A DNA stretch of 64,000 nucleotides from Coenobita brevimanus (taxonomy: Eukaryota > Arthropoda > Malacostraca > Decapoda > Coenobitidae). The stretch covers positions 15,582,931-15,646,930 of the forward strand of contig CM064670.1 of the NCBI GenBank assembly GCA_032717465.1, given 5' to 3'. Below are positions 21,671 to 32,340 of this stretch, piece after piece. The first letter of the stretch is position 1. Each line of letters opens with the position of its first letter. A program made the translations under genes and the position numbers. Under the pieces are notes generated by a model. It saw nothing but the letters and a program-made list of their open reading frames with translations, had not been told where the DNA came from and searched no databases.

Positions 21671-22856
21671 GAAGGGAAGAGGTTGTGTAGATCAGATATT
21701 CATGCTTAGGTCTTTAGTGGAAAAGTTTCTAGAGAAGGGAAAGAAGTTGTATGCGGCTTTCATGGATTTGGAGAAAGCATATGACAGGGTGGATAGACAA
21801 GGATTGTGGAAAGTGTTAAGAATATATGGAGTAGATGGGAAGTTGCTGAATGCTGTGAAGAGTATGTACGATGGTGCGAAGGCTGCAGTGCGTGTAGATG
21901 GTGAACTAAGTGAATTTTTCTCTTTGAAAGTTGGGTTGAAACAGGGATGTGTCATGTCTCCATGGTTGTTCAATCTGTACATGGATGGGGTAATAAAAGA
22001 GGTACAAGGTAGGGTAGTGGATATTGGAGTGGCCCTGGTGAGAGAGGATAGTGTTTGGAAACTCCCTGTACTGTTGTTTGCAGATGATACTGTGTTGTTG
22101 AGTGAAGACGAAGGGGAGCTGCAAGGCTTGGTGGATGAGTTTGGGAGAGTGTGTAAGAAACGGAATCTAAAGGTGAAAGTAGGGAAGAGTAAAGTGATGG
22201 TTTTTGAGAGAGGTGAAGTCAGTGAATGTACAGCGAGGTTGGATGGTGAGGAATTGGAAAATGTGAGTACATTTAAGTACTTGGGTAGTGTGATGAGTAA
22301 GGATAGAGGTTTGGAGGGTGAAGTGCTTGAAAGGGTACAGCAGGGAAGAAAGGTTGCTGGTTCTTTGAAAGCAATGATAAGAAACAGGGAAGTGAGCATG
22401 GAAGTGAAAAAGTTACTACATGACAGTATTGTGATACCAACTCTAACGTACGGAAGTGAAGCTTGGACGTTGTTGGAAGGACACAAGTTAAGAGTGAGAG
22501 CAGTGGAAATGAGTTATTTAAGAGGAGCCTGTGGAGTCACATGGAGAGACAGGCTGACGAATGAGGATATAAAGGAGCGTTGTGGTGTTGATGTGGATGT
22601 GATAGGAAGCATTATGAGGAAGACACTGAGGTGGTTTGGCCATGTGGAGAGGATGGAGGGTGAAAGACTGACGAAGAGAGTGTATGTGAGTGAGGTGGAG
22701 GGGGGAAGAGGGAGGGGGAGGCCGAGGATGAGATGGAGGGATGGGGTGGAGAGGTATATGAGAAAGGGGTGTGTGAGTTGGGAGCAGGGCAGTGAAATGG
22801 CGGGGGACAGGGCGACTTGGAGGCGATTTGTTTGTGGCCACCCCAAACGGGATTGA
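21597..22856 (+). pseudogene. RTE-like RT palm, thumb and C-terminal domain
   Basis: Open for 419 codons. Blocks: 'GCFRKGRGCVDQIFMLR', 'AFMDLEKAYDRVDRQGLW' (first catalytic Asp region), 'GLKQGCVMSPWLF', the intact active site 'LLFADDTVLLSED' near 22077, and 'KYLGSVMSKDRGLEGEV'. The C-terminal domain has '[11 protein letters not shown]', 'YLRGACGVTWRDR', 'LRWFGHVERMEG' and 'GRPRMRWRDG'. All catalytic Asp residues survive, so this half would be enzymatically plausible. The upstream frameshifts separate it from EN. The last residues end 12 bases before the 3' UTR landmark ACGTCTGGCAATA. Confidence 0.88.
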
Positions 22857-22866
22857 GACGTCTGGC

Positions 22867-22889
22867 AATAGATAGATAGATAGATAGAT
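22867..22889 (+). repeat. (GATA)n 3' tail
   Basis: Short GATA tail of the RTE-like copy; likely templated or slipped during integration as in RTE-type elements. Confidence 0.85.
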
Positions 22890-22891
22890 GT

Positions 22892-23470
22892 TAACTGACT
22901 GTGAAAACTATGTCGTGCTTAAATTATTTCTGCAGAAGCAGTCTGAGAAACTGAACCCAGATCGAGAGCCACATTCTTGTTGAGTATCAGTATGCATACT
23001 CACTGCCCAACCTGTGTAATATTCCTGCTCAAAGTACTGGCTGGAGAAGCTTATTCCAGTGAAGGATGGGAGGTGACGTGAATAATGAAGCACACACTCA
23101 GCCACAAGCGACACGCGCGATGAATCCACTCTGCAATTTGGAATTTTTTTGGACACTCATACTATGACGACAACTTTTAAATCTTAGTCCTACTTTCACA
23201 AGATGATTATATTCATCATAAGAGACAGTCATCATAGTAACGGGTGAGTATTTTCTGCATCTCCTCAATACGATGAAATCTCTTATTTTTTATAATGTAC
23301 AACCAGAAGAGTCTGTCCAGCTTGGAGGAGTCCTCTTCCTTGTGAGAGATGGAAAGGAGGAATTAATGCCTGAAAGCTTGCCAAAGAGAATCTTTGCAAA
23401 GAAGGTCGACAAACGAAGACAGAATTAAGATTAATGAAAGAAAAACAATCGGGAACCAAGTGCTAATAGC
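22892..23470. other. Unassigned intergenic DNA
   Basis: No gene, repeat or RNA motif recognised. The largest frames are under 90 codons without domain signals. Confidence 0.5.
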
Positions 23471-23471
23471 C

Positions 23472-23772
23472 CGCCAGACCTTTAGCAGCCATTTTGGTGA
23501 CCTTGACCTTGACCCCGACCGCCCATTTTCGAACTCGTCCAAGATTTTGGCCATTTCTTGATACCCTGAAGGTTTCATGTTGATAGCTCAAGCCGTCCAT
23601 GAGATATAATGGCGCTGGACAGTCAATAAAAACTAGTTGACCTTTGGCAGCCATTTTGGTGACCTTGACCTTGATCCAGAGTCCCCATTTTCGAACTCGG
23701 CAAAGATTTTGGTCATATCTTGATACCCTGAAGGTTTCATGTTGATGGCTCAGGTCGTTAAGAGATACAATG

Positions 23773-23831
<59 letters not shown>

Positions 23832-23875
23832 GCAAAAACATTTTCGCTTCGCCTTTGCTAAAGACGGCCGATAAA
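23472..23875 (+). mobile_element. Composite repeat: two monomers, (CA)n, 3' end
   Basis: Two tandem monomers of about 157 bp (from 23478 and 23635) each carry 'GCAGCCATTTTGGTGACC' and 'TTGATACCCTGAAGG'. They are followed by (CA)n at 23777-23829 and an end with GGGCAAAAACATTTTCGC and a degraded CGCCTTTGCTAAAGACGG hairpin. Same architecture as 19110-19435. Confidence 0.6.
23777..23829. repeat. (CA)n microsatellite
   Basis: Perfect CA array inside the composite repeat. Confidence 0.95.
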
Positions 23876-24214
23876 AATGATGAATGCCGTGGAAAGAGTT
23901 ACAGGTACTTAAAGTTTACTGCCATCGAGTGGCAAGCCGAATAGTTTCCTGTAAAAGAGAAATCATTTAAAGAGCTGGCTGATAACCTTGCAACCGAATC
24001 CACGTGTTCCCTACGTGTCATGAAAGCGACAGAGTGAGTCTACAGAGTGTTAGTGACCCGCCGTGTATAAAAAAAAATGTCTTGGGGTCTGGACTGACCA
24101 ACAGTTGACAACGAACGATCAGACAAAGTGCATTTTGATGACGGCGACATCGAATGTAAGAGATGCAACAGATGAAAAGACACTTGTGTAGGTGCATGAG
24201 GAGGCAAAAGTGGA

Positions 24215-24217
<3 letters not shown>

Positions 24218-24248
<31 letters not shown>

Positions 24249-24250
24249 AT
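24218..24250. repeat. (TATC)n microsatellite inside EN relic
   Basis: About eight units lie where the fuller copy encodes the residues before 'GITETKW'. The array therefore expanded within, or was inserted into, the coding remnant. Confidence 0.85.
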
Positions 24251-24426
24251 ATGGAGTGACTGAGACTATATGGTAGGGCTAGTTTGAGAGAATGAATACA
24301 CGGATTGGGTATGTGGGCTGGAATGGATGAGAATGTGATAGCGAAGAACGGTGTATGAATTTTTGTATGCATGAGATGGATGAAAAGTACAAGGAAGTTT
24401 GGCGAAGGAAAGTGTATGAGTATGAG

Positions 24427-25280
24427 GCTATGGCACACCTAATGGCTAACTTGGCTCATATCTCTGATTGGGGTAAAAATAACCTTGTTGTTTTTAATGT
24501 ATAAAACATTCAGTTCTTTCATGAATCAACCCGACAAAAGCTTCCACAGGAGTACCCTCCTTTTTAACAATATCCAACTCAGTTCTGCATCATCTTTAAA
24601 CGTACTTGGGGTTTCATTCTCTAGGGATTTATCTTGGAGAGAACATATTACTTCTCTTGTAAAATCTGTTTCCAAGAGATCGAGTGTGCTTACCTGACTC
24701 CATACCTTCTTTATCCCTGCACAGTTGTTGACTTTATACACGAGTTTTATTCGACCCTGTGTAGAGTATAACTCTCATGTGTGGGGAGACTCTCCACACA
24801 CAGCTCCTCCCAACAGGGTGGAGTCAAATGCTTTTCATCTCATTTATTCTTCTTCTCTTACTGGCTCCCTTCAACCTCCGTCTCTTAGCTGCACTGTTGC
24901 ATCTTTATCTCCTTTCACTACTTCACTGGTCACTGCTCCTCTGCACCGTCTATTTGCATCCCTCCACCACTACGACGGGCGCGTAGCACCGGTCTAGCAA
25001 CAAACTCTCATCTCTTTTCTGTCCAACTCCCTAATGCAAGGGTTAACAGCTATTCCCAGTCCTTCATGTATGCAACAGGTCAGCTCTGGCACTGACTCCC
25101 TCTGTATGTTTTTCCTACTGCCTAGGATCTCCAGTCTTTCAAGCGTAGTGTGTCCAGGCATCTCGAAATGAACGGACCTTGAATTTGGATCACTGTTATC
25201 TTGTTTTTGTTTTTTCTTGGAGGTAGCAATTTGCAGGCCCCTGGCCTTTGATTCCTTGTTCCTTGCATTAAAAAAAAAAA
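24427..25280 (+). mobile_element. LINE A (Jockey/CR1-type), 5'-truncated copy
   Basis: Plus-strand fragment with the RT C-terminal half and 3' UTR of the family seen complete at 56336-59624. It begins at 'GCTATGGCACACCTAATG' (compare 58761). It runs through the equivalents of 'KNNLVVFN' and the 'ATNSHLFSVQLPNARVNSYSQSF' region in several frames, and ends in poly(A) at 25269-25280. The flanks 24359-24400 and 25288-25325 resemble each other, suggesting a long target duplication. Confidence 0.8.
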
Positions 25281-25691
25281 ATTTAATTTTTATATGCAAG
25301 AGATGGGGGAAATTATAGGAAGTATTAATCAGTAGTGTCAAAGCATGTACGCATAAAACTGAAAGAAGAAATACAAGCTTGGATGACTGTATGTGTGCAT
25401 GTTCCAACAAAAAACTGAGTGGCTAGAGTGAAAGAGGAGCTCTGAAAGAATGAAGAAGCATGCATGGAGAATCTTGAGAGTGGGAAGAGCGTTTCTGATT
25501 GGATATGTGAATGGAAAAGGGGGAAAATGCTAAAACAGATGAGGTGGTTGGACAGGGGGGTGTACCTACTAAAGTGGATTGAAACATGGAAACAGTAGTG
25601 TCCTGGTGGACATCTGTGTAGAGAAGAGCTTGACAGTATCCAACAGGCCTACCTATTTCTGGCACAGGATAACAGCAATAGTGGTTGCAGA

Positions 25692-25880
25692 CCCGGGCTC
25701 ATCTGAATATAAGCCTAGAGGACTCAGGCTGGTGTTGCCCTCCTTCTGCATTCCAGTAACCTCCTTTTAGTCAGTCCTCTCCCCAGTCAGAGTGAGCTGA
25801 GTAATGTCTGTATAACTGAGCTGTAGAGCCACCTGTTTATAGCAATGCCACAACATGAAGGGGTCCCACTCTAGCACCAG
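25692..25880. other. Unidentified 190-bp insertion
   Basis: This stretch separates two parts of the RTE-like relic that are contiguous in the 19.6-kb copy. It has no tail, TIR or tRNA-like motif that I recognise. Confidence 0.5.
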
Positions 25881-26055
25881 ACACAAGATGATCCATGCAT
25901 ACACATGGGGAGTGGTACGGAGAATGGGAGGTGCTTTGGAATAACGTAGGACAATAACTGACTAAATGTGTGTGTGAATGACCAAATGAAATTTGTACTC
26001 GATACTGAATGCGTAGAGACTGGGGAGTGGACTGACTGATCACAGCATAGTAACT

Positions 26056-26880
26056 GTTGTTGTTGTCACCTGTTGCCAAGCAGACCCATCGGCTACAGGT
26101 AAGCAGCTGCTCTTTTATGGTAGTCCCATAGGTTCCATTACCAATGATGCTGTGTCTGTGTGGCATTCTACAAGCAGGGACTATGTCATCTCTGATTCCG
26201 CCTAGTCCAAAATCTAAGCTGGTCACTGATGAGGATTGGGTGATGTCCTGATCTGAGCCAAGGTAGGTGAACTCAGGCGGTTCTGTTTACAAATACTTCT
26301 GATGGTTGGGTGCTGGGATGGGTGCTTGTAGTACAATGTTCTCATCGAGGTGTTACATTGCCCTGCGAGTGAAATGGGCATGTACGAGTAGGTGTCCCTT
26401 CATTGCATTACTGATCTAATACATTTCTTGTTGAATAGGGAGAGTGTTTATTTGGGCTGCCCAATGTCTGACCCTGTAAAAAGCCCTGGGTGCATTGAGT
26501 CTGGGGTGCACCTCCTCTTGATGTTTTGTATGTGATCATTTAAGGTGAATTCAGAGGCATATGTCACTCTAAAGATCTTAGCAGACGGGTGTGTACGGCA
26601 TGGGTACAGTTAGGGGTGCGCCTGTGCCTATGATTGCTGCTGGTGATGAGTGTACAGCAGTAGATTTGGTTGCAGTGATCATCACTCTCTTTTCCTCAGC
26701 TCAAGTCAGTAGTGTGTTGAGATGGTTTTGTTGCAGTGTGCAAGCTTTGTCTGTGATGTGGTGTATGGTTGTTATGGTAATGTGATCTGCAGATGAGACA
26801 ATGTTTGTTTCTTGCAGCACAACACCACGCTCCCAAGTCTATTTCACAAATGAGACGCCAAGAACTCGGGTCCTGAGCGG
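26056..26880 (-). mobile_element. LINE fragment with (CAA)n tail
   Basis: Minus-strand 3' part of a LINE. 'SADHITITTIHHITDKACTL' near 26800 corresponds to the RT active site ADDITI with one Asp lost. 'WAEEKRVMITATKSTAVH' and 'HPRLNAPRAFYR' follow. The (CAA)n tail is seen as GTTGTTGTTGTC at 26056-26067. The tail and residues suggest the I-type group or a relative, but only about 270 codons survive. Confidence 0.65.
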
Positions 26881-27000
26881 TCGATGTAAAGCGTCTCTTG
26901 GTATGCCTCCGCCAAGTCTTGCTCATGGACTTTCCATACAACCTACATGACAGGGTTTATTGTGGGTTGAAATGAGACTAAAGATAAAGTAAGTCGACTC
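26881..27000. other. Unassigned sequence
   Basis: Short gap between the LINE fragment and the tandem array. Nothing recognised. Confidence 0.4.
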
Positions 27001-27600
27001 CATATGACCTTGTCCTATGACCTCTTGACCTTGCTGACTTTCAGTTCATCGTCCCTTCATACTGCATCACTGAGAAAAGTTTGGTCGAAATCCATTGAGA
27101 GGTTCAGAAGATATAGCGCCCATACCCGTATGACCTTGACTTTGAACCCCTTGACCTTGCTGACTTATCATTTCATGGTCCCTTCATACGGTATCACGGA
27201 CAAAAGTTTGGTGGAAATCTGTCGATGGGTTCAAGATATATTGCGTCCACAAGAATAAACTAAATTTGACCTTTGACCTCTTGACCTTGCTGACCTAATC
27301 AGTTAATCTTTCCTTCATACTGTATCACTAACAAAAGTTTGGTAGAAATCCGTCAAGGGGTTCAGGAGATATCGTGCCCACAAGGATAATCTAAGTCGAC
27401 CACGTATGACTTTGACCTTTACCCCTTGACCTAGGTGATATAATCAGTTCATCTCCTCATACTGCATCAATGACAAAAGTATGGTGGAAATCCGTCGATG
27501 GGTTCAGAAGATATGGCTTGCAGAAAAGTGTTACCGATGCACCAACGCATGCACTCACGCACTCAATGTCTCCTCCGCCATTAGTGGGCAGAGGCATAAT
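27001..27600 (+). repeat. Tandem array of TGACC-rich monomers, about 135 bp x 4
   Basis: Four monomers start near 27001, 27130, 27265 and 27400. Each has CTTGACCTTGCTGAC-type and 'CAAAAGTTTGGTNGAAATC' segments and ends 'GGTTCAGNAGATAT'. Direct TGACCTTTGACC pairs occur, for example near 27269. The array ends with a CTCCGCCATTAGTGGGCAGAGG segment at about 27571, resembling the 3' ends of the composite repeats at 19.1 and 23.5 kb. Confidence 0.7.
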
Positions 27601-28565
27601 AAGGAAGCAAACGGAAGAGCTGCTGTTTCATTACAACCATCTAATATTATGGCTGGATAGGGAGCAACAAATGTTCAACACTCAACTTAAAAATTCTCTC
27701 TGTTTTGAAAATCTGTCTTGAACTGAATAAAATTATCTGGAGATAGCAAGAATAAGCTGAAAAATGCATCATCGGATTTAAGGAGTTGAGAATATCTATT
27801 TTTTGGTTGCTACATTTTCACAATAATATTCAAAAGATCTTTCTCATGGGGAATAAGGTTGTCCATGAATCAGGTAGCGAATCCATATTTATCTCTTACT
27901 ACCATACCTGAGAAGTATTGTGGCCCCTATTTTGGCCGCATGATTCTGGTAGACAGAAGCTCATCTTGTAGTTTCTGTGCCTTACCACGCAACTCTACAA
28001 CCTGTATACTGTCACCAAAAAGTTCTCAAAGTCTGTAAGCTCCATGCATTCTAAGAAAAAGGAATGACGAATTTAGAAACAGCTCTCAGTGCGTGTAGCA
28101 GGGGGTAGCTTTGATTAACCATTCTCTAAGTGAATGGAGGATTTGCCAGTGGTTCATATCCCATGCCTGTTGTGTAATCATAACGTCTTTGTTGCTCGAT
28201 TGTTATAATGCATAGCCATTATAATGAAGTGCTAAAGTGTCGCAGTAATAAAAACTCAGGTTATTCCACTGTAGCATAACTATACCCTGTTTGATTGACC
28301 TGTGCAGCTGAGATGTATGGGGGCGGGTAGGGTGTGTTTGATTCGCGACTGCTGATTAGCCGCCGATGAGATAAATCTACACCTCTTCTTTTTTAACACA
28401 TATATAGTTATACTTTTAAATTTCCTGCAATATATGCAGCTGAGTTTAAATATGGAATAATTTCCGAAGCTAAAGACGTAAAAATTAGCTTTAAAAGTTT
28501 ACTGTTATCAAAGAAAATTAAAGTTGATTATAAAGTTTTATAAAACGACGTGCGATATTTAAAGT
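27601..28565. other. Unassigned AT-rich intergenic DNA
   Basis: No gene or known repeat recognised, apart from the short 'ATAGCAAGAATAAGCTG' motif near 27744 that also appears near 3524. Confidence 0.5.
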
Positions 28566-28569
28566 AAAT

Positions 28570-28700
28570 TATCCACCCACGGTGTACACCCACGTCCGCA
28601 TCTTGCACTGCATCCACCCACGGTGTACACCTACGTCCACATGTTGCACTAAAATATCCATCCATTGTGTACACCTACATCCGCATGTTGCATTACAATA
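28570..28700 (+). repeat. Three tandem units of about 43 bp
   Basis: Units at about 28570, 28613 and 28656 share 'GTGTACACCYACRTCCRCAT' followed by TTGCAYT. Short minisatellite without coding value. Confidence 0.8.
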
Positions 28701-28840
28701 CATGCCTGCATTTACTTCAATGACATCATCGGCGGCCAGTTAGCAGCCATGAATCAAACACACTCTACTTCCCTCATACGTCTCAGCTGCACAGGTCAAC
28801 CAAATAGACTATGGTTGGTTGTATTTGACAGAAATACTGT

Positions 28841-29160
28841 AAAGGACCGGATTGAAACTTAACAAATTAATCACTGGTCTGGCCAAGATTAAATCCTGGG
28901 CCCTCGCGCTTTATTGACGCGCACGTTACCACTGAGCCAAAGAGAGGATCCCCCTTTGCCTCTAGGCAGCACGGGCTATTATACAGCCCATTACATCTTT
29001 GGATGTAATGGGCTGTATAAAAGCCCGTATTACCTAGAGGCAAAGGGGAGGATCCTCACTTTGGCTCAGTGGTAACGTGTGCGTGTATGAAGCGCAGGGG
29101 GCCTGAGATCGAATCTCGGCCAGGAGAGTGATTAATATGTTAAGTTTCATTTCAGTTATT
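28841..29160. mobile_element. Head-to-head tRNA-like SINE pair (palindrome)
   Basis: Two copies of a second tRNA-derived SINE (S2) lie in opposite orientation around a three-base centre at about 28998-29000, giving arms of about 150 bp. The right copy shows A box TGGCTCAGTGGTAAC at 29061 and B box GATCGAATCTC at 29109. The left copy, read on the minus strand, shows the same A box and a decayed B box. Outer ends share GTTAAGTTTCAWTYC. Confidence 0.75.
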
Positions 29161-29379
29161 ACATTGGTTGGCAGCGGTGTGGGATGTGAGGTGGGGTTTG
29201 GTTGGCAATTCGATGTTCCTTGGTTACCTGACAGTGTCCCTGTCCTTACGTTCCGGGGATGGGCTGTTTGGTGTGGTCTGCAGACTCTCCAAGGTGGCCT
29301 CCGATGCAACGCTACCTTGTGTGTTTGAAACTCACCAAATTAATCACCAAGGGGAGAAAAGAGGGATATAATGGTGTTA

Positions 29380-29530
29380 TGAAAGCCTGTGTTGCCTAGG
29401 GGCAAAGGGGGGATCCATTCTTTGGCTCAGTGGTAATGTGCGCACGTATGAAGCGCAGGGGGCCTGAGATCGAATCTCGGCCAGGACAGTGATTAATCTG
29501 TTAAGTTTCATTTCAGTTATTACAATACAT
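29380..29530 (+). mobile_element. tRNA-like SINE S2, single copy
   Basis: Third S2 copy with GCCTAGGGGCAAAGGGG, A box TGGCTCAGTGGTAAT, B box GATCGAATCTC and the 3' segment GTTAAGTTTCATTTCAG, as in the right arm of the palindrome. It is not a true tRNA gene: the predicted acceptor stem does not pair. Confidence 0.7.
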
Positions 29531-29915
29531 TATCTCTGCACGCTCTTTCCAATGAGAGATGGCGCTCATAGTGAGTCAACAAACCCGTCAGAAAGCTGAT
29601 CTGATTTTAACAAAATTCTGAAGGATCTAAGAAGCTGCAACCCTCCAGCCTTGACAGAGAGCTATAGTAAGACTTAATGTTTAGTGTAGTGTCACTTGGA
29701 AATTTTAAGGTTTTTGGACTTTGTCAATATATTTGATATCAAAACCTATACACCTGGCCAATCCCCTCCAGTTGGAATTTCTCATGTCTGCACATGCGCA
29801 GTGTGAGGATCATGACATGTAGCATCGTCATGGCAACGCCACTCTGCCTGAGCACACGCACCAATTCCACTCCACTTGTGAAGGTGTTGCAAACGTTCTA
29901 CTTGCTACTCTATTA
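29531..29915. other. Unassigned sequence, possible 5' UTR of I-type LINE
   Basis: No coding signal. The last part directly precedes ORF1 of the LINE below and may hold its internal promoter, but no motif supports this. Confidence 0.35.
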
Positions 29916-29922
29916 GGGCGAT

Positions 29923-31335
29923 ATGGAATACTCTGGGCCTGCCAACCATGCCGATCCTGAGGTCGACCTAGTACTCAGTGATGACAACGTCCTGTCCAAA
30001 GAAGCTTGGAACCCATTTGACCTTCATAGACACCAGGGTTCTACACCCACTGCAGTCACGGTGCCACCCAGGCTGCCTGAACCTGTCGCCAGCCACGATG
30101 TCACCCAGGGCCCCACCTCCACCAAACGCCCTATGGAACACACTTTGGATGTCAACAATGAACCATCGTCTCCTGCTGGAAAAACATCCAAGAGCAGTGA
30201 GACTTCTTCTAAGAGCAAGGTTCCTGATTACTTCCTCACTCACCTCACTACTATGAAAACACCTTCCCAGCTTGCATCAGTTCCTCCAGCATTTGCTCCC
30301 ATATGTCAAACTCATCTTCAAAGAGTACCTGACTGTAGATATGAAGCTTTGTTGGCTATCTGAGGTCATCAAGACATTCCATCTTGATCAGGAGCTAGCT
30401 GAGGTCAAGATGTCTGCTGTCACATCCTGCTCTGTCTATACCTCAAGATGATGTATGGACATCATAGACAGGTCACGAGTGGTGAGTTCCTGTCCTTGTT
30501 CCTGAATGTTCAGGGCTCAGATGACAGGCTCCATAAGTTCCCTACCTACCTCATCACCAGTTATCCTGTCGGCATTGACCCTTCCTCGGCCAGAGAACTT
30601 TCTGGCATCTACTCCGCTCGTTGTTTCCATCAAAATGGGATGCCCATCAACAGCCTTGTCACCTAGAGTCTCCCAGACGCTCCTCTACCAGTTGTCAATT
30701 TCAGTTTCCTTCCTTGTCTCCCATCCTGTGTGCTATGCAGAATTAAGGACGAACAGCCATGGTGCTTCAAATGCTGTGAAATCAGACATATATCACTCCA
30801 CTGCCCTTCCTTGGAGAAGTGTGCATGGTGTGCTGCCAACTATGCCTCCCGGACTTGTCCATATCACACCCCTTCACCAACCACTGCTACAACCACTTCT
30901 TCAGAACCGCTACCCTTACCTGTACCGGACATCTCGCAGTGGAGATGTCCTCGTTGTTATACTGTAAGCCAGGAGTTAGTGGGCAGTATGGTTGTACCAA
31001 AGGCTCAGGCCCTGCTTTGACTCCTAGAGCTGCGTTACTACACAAACCACCACCACCACTGCCACCACCACCGGATGTTGCCTCCTCACCTGCCTCTTCT
31101 TCCACTCCCAGTTCTGCACAAGTACTTGCCCTCCATGCAGCCGTTGCCTCGTCTCGGTGTGCTGCACTTATGGCAAGCTTTGATGCCACTGAGGCATGCA
31201 TCGGTGGCTTGGTCAGTCAGCACACCAACACGGAAAGCACATTTGCTTCTCTTGTTGATTCTCAAGGGTTATCATCACTACTGTCACCACCCTCACAGAG
31301 TAGCTGGATACTATTGCCTCTCACCTTGAAATGAT
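29923..31335 (+). pseudogene. I-type LINE ORF1 (gag-like, CCHC knuckles)
   Basis: Nucleic-acid-binding ORF1 product of the LINE. The first open segment (29923-30363) starts at ATG, is Pro/Ser-rich and acidic, and stops early. Later frames carry the knuckle region 'CFKCCEIRHISLHCP' then 'CAWCAANYASRTCPYH' (about 30758-30870), two CCHC-type zinc motifs in tandem. A Pro/Ala-rich tail follows (about 31040-31200). At least three frame changes separate the pieces, so no full protein can be made. Confidence 0.8.
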
Positions 31336-31442
31336 TAGTGATCTATAGACAAAGGATTCCTCAAGTATTACATCATAAGGCAGTGCTCATGCTACCACCT
31401 CATCTCTGCCTGACCCCTCAGAAACCTAAACATAAAATTTGC

Positions 31443-32340
31443 TAACTGAATGCTGCTTCACGTTCTCTCTTGGAATGTCTGTGTAATCAGTAGTCAATCG
31501 AAACTTGCTTCACTCAAGAGCTATGTATGTCGCCATCACCCGCATGTTATATTCATTCAAGAAGCTTTTATTGGTCATCCTCTACGTGGGGAAGAGGCTC
31601 CCTCACTTAATGGCTACATTTTGTAAGTTCTCGCCAGGAATGGTCTCATTTGTTACAGTACATTCATTCCTCCATACCACATCAATTTCACTGCTGCTCT
31701 GTTGATGATGATATGACCTTCCAGCTTTTTGAGGCCACAGTGGGTGATGGTAGAATCCGCTTATGTAATGTCTATTCTGCCCCTGGAATGATTAATCTCC
31801 ATGCCCTTCATACTCCTATAATTTGTGGCATGATCTACATGGGTGACTTTAATACCTGACATCCTGTTCTGGGTGACCTCTCTCCTTCAAATTGCAATGG
31901 GTTTCCTCTCCTTGAATATATCATTCACTGCTAACTCACTCACTGGGATACTGTTGGTGGCATGCACACTTGTGGAGGCACTCTTGATCACATCATAACA
32001 TCCGGGCTAGTGCTGTTTCGTTCAAGTGCTCTTCCATCCGTACCCTCTTCTTGGACCACGGTGCCCTCAGCCTCTACTATTCCCTCCCTGCTGGGTCTTC
32101 CCCTTCCCACGTTTGCACCCACATTGCTGTTCTTCCCAAGTACTGCCCCACATACATCTCATACATTTCTAGGCTTCTACCCACATTTGATTTACAATCA
32201 CCTGACAACACATATTCGTCCCTGGTAAACTCCACACATGACTTCTACAGCCGCTGTGTTACGAGACGACACATTGAAAGTCACCTTGAAGCTCATATCT
32301 GAACCCTTGATCAGCACATCCTCCAAGCAGAAAGGAAGGT
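31443..32340 (+). pseudogene. I-type LINE ORF2 endonuclease domain
   Basis: Translation in shifting frames shows 'LHVLSWNVCVISSQSKLAS' (first EN block), 'HPHVIFIQEAFIGHPL' (Glu block), 'FEATVGDGRIRLCNVYSAP' (Tyr-Pro block), 'MIYMGDFNT' (Asp-Asn block, about 31833) and 'GGTLDHIITSGL' (about 31976). The spacing is that of an apurinic-type EN. A stop follows MGDFNT and other lesions precede the SDH equivalent. Confidence 0.8.

Larger units (their letters stand above)
19640..22890 (+). mobile_element. RTE-like LINE, near full-length reference copy
   Basis: Best copy of the dominant LINE family in this window. A 5' UTR (about 19640-19860, including 'GTAGTAAAAGGCGACTAAAAGG') leads into one long polyprotein region, EN then RT then C-terminal domain. 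This is broken by only a few lesions and ends with a short 3' UTR and a (GATA)n tail. Relatives lie at 9905, 17222, 24095 and 38808 (plus) and at 57 and 4466 (minus). Clade assignment to the RTE group rests on the single-ORF layout, the CFDP2-like EN and the short simple-repeat tail. Confidence 0.9.
24095..26055 (+). mobile_element. RTE-like LINE, EN-only relic in three pieces
   Basis: Heavily decayed 5' portion of the RTE-like family. Piece 1 (24095-24426) starts at the element 5' UTR equivalent (GACTGACCAACAGTTGAC). Piece 2 (about 25285-25690) carries 'TGTGTGCATGTTCCAAC' and 'GTGGACATCTGTGTAGAG', equivalent to 20186 and 20396. Piece 3 (25881-26055) carries 'AGATGATCCATGCATACAC' and 'GGGGAGTGGACTGACTGATCACA', equivalent to 20450 and 20590. 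A LINE A fragment and a 190-bp unknown segment separate the pieces. No RT remains. Confidence 0.75.

Noticed and set aside
20638..22486. Long minus-strand frames opposite the RTE-like LINE (20638-21525 and 21692-22486)
   Set aside because: They are antisense to well-recognised EN/RT coding sequence, lack domains and have Ser/Leu/Phe/Pro composition caused by the purine-rich coding strand.
27001..27600. CRISPR-like array
   Set aside because: Whole monomers repeat without unique spacers, units are 135 bp and the window is eukaryotic.
29056..29130. tRNA gene
   Set aside because: A and B boxes are present but the acceptor stem does not pair and three related copies exist nearby, so it is a SINE.
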